Assembly (NCBI GenBank): GCA_963924555.1
Contig: OZ004588.1
Location: 1,550,001 to 1,614,000, forward strand
Direction: 5' to 3'
DNA: 64,000 nt
Source of the DNA: Crambe crambe
Taxonomy: Eukaryota; Porifera; Demospongiae; Poecilosclerida; Crambeidae
The position numbers were made by a program, and so were the translations under genes. Below are positions 57,254 through 64,000 of the stretch, one piece after another. The first letter of the stretch is position 1, and each line of letters begins with the position of its first letter. The notes under the pieces were generated by a model, which was not told the origin of the DNA, ran no database searches, and was given only the letters and a program-made list of their open reading frames with translations.

Positions 57254-58805
57254 ATATATCACTTTGTCCCTAGCATGGATAGTGACGAGAGAGAGTTTGT
57301 AGACCTGAACACCTCACGGCCCACCACTGTCAATCTGGATACTGACTATTCTTCTTTCTTTTTTTTTAAATTTTTTTTTTACTTTTCTAGTGTTGAGATC
57401 CCTTTACCCATTGATAATATCATGCAACCATTTTGAACTTTAATTTCATGTAGATGTTTGTGACTTTATTGATCCTTACCAATTATTTTTGGCATAATGA
57501 ACTTTGGTAGTTAATTGCCAAACCACCAAATTATCAATTATCCATCCACATGCAAATTTGTTCTGACTTTAGCTTCTCCATGTTACACCTCTGTACTTAC
57601 ATCAATTTCATACCTCTCTTCCTTGATAGGACTCTTGAATGTCTGGGAACCTATCCCCACTCACAATTCAACTCCCTCCACCCCTTCCTCCCTGCTGAAC
57701 AAGCTGTGGGTGAATACAAGTTGTTTGCATGAAAGAAGGACTCTCTCTGATTGGTATAATTGGTACATCTTCTAATTGTCCCTCCCCCCAGTTTTTCCCT
57801 AGCATGGAAGATGCTGATGGAGTTAGTAGACATGTCGCCACTGTCATTCTATTGACTTTCTAATGTTAAGACCCTTTACCCAGCTAATGTGTATAGAGTA
57901 GGCTGGCTGTACAGGAACTTGACTTTGAATGTTGAGGTGTCTCTCCAGAGAGGTTGTAGCACTTTTAGTAGATGTGATTGTTTACTTTCTGTTTCACAAT
58001 GGCTCCCTCTATTGTCCAATATCAAGCCAGTATGTTTTTAGTCTTGAAATAACTATTTTAGGAGGGTGTGCTCTAATATGAATTCATGCAAACCAGAAAT
58101 TGCTGAATTCACGGGAATGTAATTACTGTGCAGTATAGATTCTAGTATATGTGTGTGCCCTCTCCACTTTGCTTCCTTTCACATGTGATTTCTGTTTGAT
58201 GTGGTTTTAGACCATTGATATTGCACCCCTTCCTTCCTTCTTGAACCTTTTTGTGGTTGTACTATGATCATGTCCTCCATATCTCTTATCAGTAGTTTAT
58301 TTGGAACTGACTCAGAAGGTATCAGTATGCCTACTTTTTATGCTGATATGCCAATACATGCCAGTTTCATAGGTACATATATCAGCACGTCTTCTGATTG
58401 CCCCTCCCTCCCCCTATATATATTGTCCCGTTCCTAGTATGGATAGTGCCAAGGGAGAGTTTGTAGACTTGACATGGACCACGATGACTATACTGCACTT
58501 GTGACTTTCTAATGTTTAGACCCTTTACCCACTCTAGTATAGCGTGTCATATCCAGAGAAGGTGTCATATTAGCACTATCAGTATTCACTTTCTGTTTCA
58601 ATTTGGATCCCTTTCTATTGTCCTGTGAGGTAGCCTCTAGAAGAGGGTGTGCTTAGATTTGTGAGATCACTGAAACACTGATGTTCGTATACATTGCAGA
58701 TAGAGCTGTTTTTGACAAATACACCCCCCCCCCCCCCCCCCCCCCCCACCCCCTCCACACTTCTTTGTTCTAGCTAATCACTGTATGTTGTGTATGCAAT
58801 TACAG

Positions 58806-58866
58806 AATGAGATGATGAAGTCCTCAAAGAACATAATTGTCCCTCTAAGAGACCAAACCCTTACAG
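58806..58866 (+). other. Exon-like cassette C, copy 5 (internal deletion)
   Basis: Splice-like borders kept (CAATTACAG, GTAACC), but the SRKRSSR segment is missing and the frame is altered. Confidence 0.4.
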
Positions 58867-60504
58867 GTAACCATCAATCCTTGTCTGTTGGATCCAAGCA
58901 GCCCTTACTTGGTTACTTTCCTTTTTCCTTTTAATTTGATGTGAATTTTGAACATTGCAAATTGTATTTCAACCACCCCCTGCTCAAGCCTTTTTGTGGG
59001 GAACTGGCTCAGAATCAATAAGACCACCAATGTGCAGTGGATAATCAGAAGATGTGCTGCTATGCAACTGGTATCCCTCCCCCCCCCTCTTATATATTGC
59101 ACCATCTTGCTTGGATAGTGCTGAGAGAGAATTTGTTGACCTGACACCTCATGGCCCATCACTGTCAATCTAGGTATAGTGAGATGTTTTTGAGTGTTGA
59201 GACCCCTTACCCTTTTTTAGCCTGGTTGAATTAGTGCAATCATTTTGAGCCATCTCTTGCTGAAATTCGTGTAGTTTGTGAATTTATTCTATTATTCTTG
59301 CATAATGAACTGTGGTAGTTGGAGTCGTAATTGCCAAACCACCAAATTATCCAGCCACATGGAAATATGTGCATCATAATAATTAATTTTATGACTTTAG
59401 CTTACCCATGTTAGAAAAAAACTTGCACCTCTGTACTGACATCAGTGTCACATTAATTCTCTCTCCCATCTACCCCCATGCACAATTCAACTCCCTCCAC
59501 CCCTTCCTCCTGCTGAACAAGTGTTGTGGGTGAATGTATGAGTTGCTTGCATGATGGAAAGACTCTCTCTGATCAGTATAATTAGTACATCTTCTAATTG
59601 CCTCTCCCTCCCCTATATATATTCAGTTTCTCCCTAGCAGGGAAGTATTGATGGAGTTAGTAGACGTACCACTACTGTCCTTCTATTCTGTACTTATGAC
59701 TTTCTTATGTTTGAGACCCTTTACCCTGCTGATGTGCAGCACAGGAACTTGAGTTTGAGCGAACTTGAGTTGGAATGTTGAGTTCAGAGAGGTTGTAGCA
59801 CTTTCAGTCGATATGATTGTTTCACAATGGCCCTCTTTCTATTATCCGGTATCAAGCCAATATATATATTTTTTATTCTGGGAATAACTTTAATTTAGGA
59901 GGGTGTGCTCTAATATGAATCCAAGCATATTCTCAACTAGCCTTTAAACCCAGGGTGCGGGAATGTACTTACTGTGCATTATGGTGAACTGTGTAATATT
60001 TTCTTTAAGGTCAATTGGAGCTGGCAGCAAGTGACTCTTGATTATCACATGTGATTTCCTTTTTGATGTGTTTTTTGTTGTTTTTTTTAGAGCATTGTTA
60101 TTGTATTTCAATCACCTTCCCCCTCCTCGAGCCTCTTTGTATATACTAGCATGTGGAATCACCTGCTTCACTTTTAGTACATTATGTTTTCCATGGTTCA
60201 AAAGATATCGATATACCACCCTTTCCTGTCCTTTATATTCAGCCTCAATACATTTCCTACTAACTCCTTCATATCCACCAACGTCCTGTTGTCACATAAT
60301 TATGTTAATATCCCATGCAGGAGAAATGCTACTGTGTGTGTCCTACTAGTTGTGCTACTGTCACTGGAAATGTCTGTACTTATAATAACACCAACCACTT
60401 CACAGTACAACTTTCCCACTGAGTGTGCACAAGTACTCCACAACTATACAATTACTTCACCAACCTCTTGACCAGAAGAAAAATACAATTTGTTGAATCA
60501 ATCT

Positions 60505-60745
60505 GTTAGTCTGCCAGTGAGTTGTGTACTGGCTCAAGCCCTTGAGTGTTCCATAAGGCCCACTTAAAGGCCTTCAATTAGAAGTACTGTCCTGTCAGAA
60601 CTACTGTCATAAGTTGCCTGAGTGTTATGATGTCATGTGACAGCTGGGTTGCATATGGGCAGTACACATAACCTCTTTACAAAGGACAAAAGGTTGGATT
60701 CACTGACTGTACTATTGTTTGAATTGAGGTAGTTTAAATTGAGGT
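60505..60745. repeat. Family copy serving as empty site for the 4937-6625 insertions
   Basis: TTAGTCTGCCAGTGAGTTGT through CAAGCCCTTGAGTGTTCCAT and AAAGGCCTTCAATTAGAAGT matches the pieces of 4895-4936, 6038-6065 and 6625 onward, with neither insertion present. Confidence 0.75.
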
Positions 60746-61294
60746 CATAACTTTTATGATGCAGGTAATGAAATATATGCCATGTTAGGAGTCTCCAGAA
60801 AGTGCTCTTTTATATGTGATATTGTGAAGAACCTCTTTGGATGAGATGAGCAAGGATAGAGGGTAAACTCCTGAGATGTACTGATAGTATAGTATAGAGT
60901 GGTTGTCCTCTTTCAGAATTAAACAAGTCATCATATGCAAATTATTATTTGTATTTTGTTTGTTTGATTATTTTGTTTTTGTTTTGTTTTTACAGAGTCA
61001 GTTACTTCTTTCTGCTTCTGGTGGTCTTCCTAACTTGTTAGTAGGACAATACCTCTGTGGATGTGACCACTCCGACTATATGAGTCTTCATTTCCATCTA
61101 TCAAAACATTTCATCTAAAAAAGCAATAATTTAATCTTTTCATCATTACAAATCGCTATTCAGCTAGATCATGAAAGTCTCCTGGAAAGATGGGTGGGGC
61201 TATTTAGCGCAGTAGACCCTTTACCCTATTTCTCAAAAGAGGTGGGGCTGGCTAGCTAAGTAACTTTAGTGGGCGTGACACCGGGCTTAGAGCG

Positions 61295-61568
61295 ATGGGG
61301 AACAAGGCAGGCAAAAAGAAGCATGAATCGCTTCTACTTGATGATAATGAGTCCTTTCAGTCTGATTCTCCTAGTCTTGAAGTAGAGAGTGAACCTCCCC
61401 CTAATGTTCTTCCTCCTAATGAGTCCTCTGATCCTCCAGACCCTCATAGTCTAACTTCAAAGAGTGAGTCGAATCTTAAAAGTCAGCAAGCAAGGACTGG
61501 AGCTACTCCATTGAAAGTGTCCAGACAGGAGAAGAGAAGAAAACAAAGGATTAAACGCAAGTTCAAAG
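61295..61568 (+). CDS. First coding exon of the next Roc-COR/Death paralogue
   Basis: Starts MGNKAGKKKH as in the exon at 25634, then an acidic Pro/Ser region shorter than its relative, and the shared basic end VSRQEKRRKQRIKRKFK. Donor GTACCT after 61568, phase 1. Reading on instead ends at 61657, but a one-base deletion relative to 25.6 kb alters the end of that reading. The rest of the gene lies beyond the window. Conservation of the two ends with divergence of the middle suggests selection on the N-terminal MGNKxGKKKH and the basic C-terminal segment. Confidence 0.6.
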
Positions 61569-61656
61569 GTACCTTAACTAGATACACATTTATACTTGTC
61601 CACAGGAATAGAGAAGTTGCAATAGCCATGGCTTTTACAAGAAGCTTTACGTTGTA

Positions 61657-64000
61657 GTGTGTCTAATGAGTCTGATGAAGTACATTGCTATTTTACTTCT
61701 ATGGGGTATAAATGGCTCCCCTTCTTCAATTCTACATCCATAGCAATCTCTTAGTTTATTCTGTAAGACTTTTATAGTCAGAGTTTTACAGAAGGGATGG
61801 ATTTTCCCACCCCCAAAAAATCCAATTTATACAAAATTACATAAGCAAAAACAATAAATAAAGTACAATTGTATTTTGATACTTATGCCCCCCCCCCCTT
61901 TAAGAAATTATGAAACCCTGATAATTAACCTTGGTGTTAGTCAAACTGCCAAATAAAATCCTCCACTGAATTTTTCCATCCATGTAGTATGTGTGTGGGA
62001 GGTGTCATAGTCAGGAGTGACTCTCTCAGGTGACTCCTGACTAGGTGTGGTATAATGTATGCTCATAAATTAATGAGACCAGTAGTAACTAACTAGGCTT
62101 CAGTCTAATATGCTATTTTTGCTTATTATGCTTTTGAGCAATTCCTGAAAAATATTCTCCATTATACTCAAGTTATGCCCACTATTTAATATTATGGTTC
62201 ATTAAACAAAGCCCAAAAGTCCATTAGTTCTAGATTTATTTTTTTGAGTCAGTAAGTCACAAACTGTACACATGACTAGTCAGTGGCAGTTGTATTGGAG
62301 TAGGAGTGATAACTTTATAAGGATTGATCTTGTTAAGATTGATAATGCACATTCCCAGACAGTTGCTCCCAGAAGGTTATCTTTGAGGGATTGCTTACAC
62401 TGCATGCATAGGGACTTTACTTACTATTTTTCCGAAATTAATATTCTAGCTTTATGCCTGATGGAGTACCTATTATGCTCAAGATTATGCCAGTATATTA
62501 AGTTTGAGCCTAGTAGTAACACCAACTATGAGATACTGGGGTAAGGTGCCCAAACTTGTGTGCTGTATTATATAGATAGTGACGTAAAATGGGCATGGCT
62601 AGGCTGGTTATTTCTGGGGCACTACAGTCCACCATTGTCTGGCTGGTTTGGGAATGAGATGGCAGTGGTGGTTTCTTTTTACTTCTTAAGAAGTACCCAT
62701 CTTAATTGCACAGCCAGGGCCGGATCCAGGATTTTTAGATAGGTGGGGTTGCAGGACTAGGAGCACACACACACTGGGTCATGGGGAAGGGTCAAGAAAG
62801 AACAAGTTATTTGAAGGATCCATGTTGGCTTCACTTGCAGGCTGCCACTTCTTGAGCATTTGCTTCATAGTGCACAAATTTGGATCCAAGAAGTCCAAAA
62901 TTTTCCCCAAATTTCCCTAAATGGCACACATCTCAAAAATTGCTAGCTAGCTATTACACTCAAACTGAAGTGACACATGCAAGGTCACAGGTGTTCATGA
63001 AGGAAATCACAGTTAGTATGCACTGAGTTATCTAATGTGTGACCTTGCAAATGAAAGCCAAAGTGTTCCAAAATTTAAAGTGCAAGTTCACAGGTGTGAA
63101 ATAAGGAAGTCTCAGTTAGTATCCACTGAGTTATCTAATGTGTGAACTTGCCAAACATATACATAGACTTGACCATAGCCTTAGATTATGATGGCAGTAG
63201 TAACCACATTAGTTAAGTTAGCTCATAATATGTTCCTCTAATTATACTACTTTAGAGCAGAAACACAAGAAAATAGATACGGCTAAGCAAGTAGGCGTGA
63301 TCAAATTGCATTAGCTATTATAGCTAGTGTATCATTTCATAGCTTGGGAACAAAGGGGAGGGGGGGTTGCAACCCCCTCAACCCCACCCCTGGATCTAGC
63401 CTTGACAGCATTAGCAATGAAAATATAAAAATGGGTGTGGTTATGGGAGTGGTAGTAGGAGACCCACTATTAAGAAGTACCCTTTAGAAAATCCTGGATC
63501 CGCCACTGGATGGGGATCTCAACTTCACCCCTGGATCCAGGGATCCAGCCATGTGCCTGTTATAAGATGCCGCCATGTTGGTGTATAGGTGAAGGGTGTG
63601 TCTATGAGTATGAAGTGTCTGCTACAAGTCAACTCTGACTTCTTTTTAGTGTTAAAACATAATCTAACATACCAGCAACAGGACTCCTAAAGGCAAACTA
63701 GTACATTTCCCTTATACCATGTACACCAATATGGACAAGTCCAACATTATAGAAAGCCACACCTATTGCAACCTCTCTATAGGAACTAAGGAGATAGAAA
63801 TATCATACTGTCTGGAATTCATAGGCTCCTGCAGATTATGCTCAGATTTATACACAAGATTCTATTCTCAGATTCTCACTCTAGCCCCTATTATTCTTTC
63901 AATTGTACCCATTATTCCCAAAGATTCTCTTATACATAGCTATGGCAACAGGGCTGGATTTGGATTATTAAATAGATGGAGTTGCATGACTATGGGCACA
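61657..64000. repeat. Segmental duplication, copy 2 (intron), running off the window
   Basis: Collinear with 26565-28954, nearly identical from about 61930. Includes the CAGGG-end elements and the short open frame at 62272, all shared with copy 1. No exon within this part. Confidence 0.9.

Larger units (their letters stand above)
48420..61290. repeat. Repeat field 2: duplicated sequence with exon-like cassettes
   Basis: About 12.9 kb homologous to repeat field 1 but longer. Two units begin with a GGGGGTGGGGCAGG...GGTTGCATxGTGGGCATTATTTGCATCAGTG segment (49087 and 56088), followed by cassette B, cassette C and several D-like cassettes. The D motif (ATGGATAGTGCTGAGAGAGA, often continuing GTAGACCTGAACACCTCATG) recurs near 51060, 51628, 52898, 57274, 57804, 58440, 59113 and 59640. 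No long gene was found in the field. Confidence 0.7.

Overview
The window looks like nuclear DNA of an early-branching animal, most plausibly a demosponge (inference). It is AT-rich and full of TAGCTA-type words. Its genes have short exons with GT-AG introns, and it carries an extracellular Calx-beta protein and a Roc-COR GTPase with several Death domains. There is no sign of prokaryotic organisation. Most of the 64 kb is intron, duplicated sequence and transposon remains. No rRNA or CRISPR array was seen, and no tRNA was recognised by eye.

Layout. 1-3580 (+): the 3' end of a secreted or extracellular Calx-beta protein, eight exons all joined in phase 1. 3.7-9 kb: Ty3/gypsy remnant (-), a 1.1-kb inverted-repeat transposon with a target duplication, a foldback element and a truncated LINE (-). 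10.19-12.44 kb: an element with TTAA target sites carrying the C-terminal part of a DEDDh-exonuclease-like gene (-) and a Ser/Glu repeat tract. 12.57-16.58 kb (+): an unrecognised eight-exon gene, all junctions phase 0, with a ~240-bp-arm palindrome in its sixth intron. 17.42-18.11 kb (+): a 5'-truncated Roc-COR/Death gene. 18.1-25.3 kb: a repeat field with small exon-like cassettes, MITEs and a 45-bp minisatellite. 25.63-48.35 kb (+): the main gene, which I assemble from six exons, all in phase 1: an MGNKxGKKKH N-terminus, three Death-type domains, Roc-COR and a final Death domain, about 1,211 residues. Its introns hold a pogo-like DDE transposon with an accessory HIRAN gene, a 28-bp minisatellite, a pseudogene scrap of the same gene family and foldback elements. 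48.35-61.2 kb: a second, longer repeat field homologous to 18-25 kb. 61.295 kb to the end (+): the first exon of the next paralogue, whose intron runs off the window.

The region is a tandem duplication: (Roc-COR/Death gene end)-(repeat field with exon cassettes)-(MGNK first exon), seen twice. The first introns of the two MGNK genes (about 26.8-28.95 kb and 61.9-64.0 kb) are nearly identical although the exons beside them have diverged, a mosaic that points to gene conversion or a very recent exchange. The Roc-COR/Death proteins resemble signalling switches of the ROCO class (DAPK1 also joins Roc-COR to a Death domain). A role in cell death or innate defence is inferred from architecture only.
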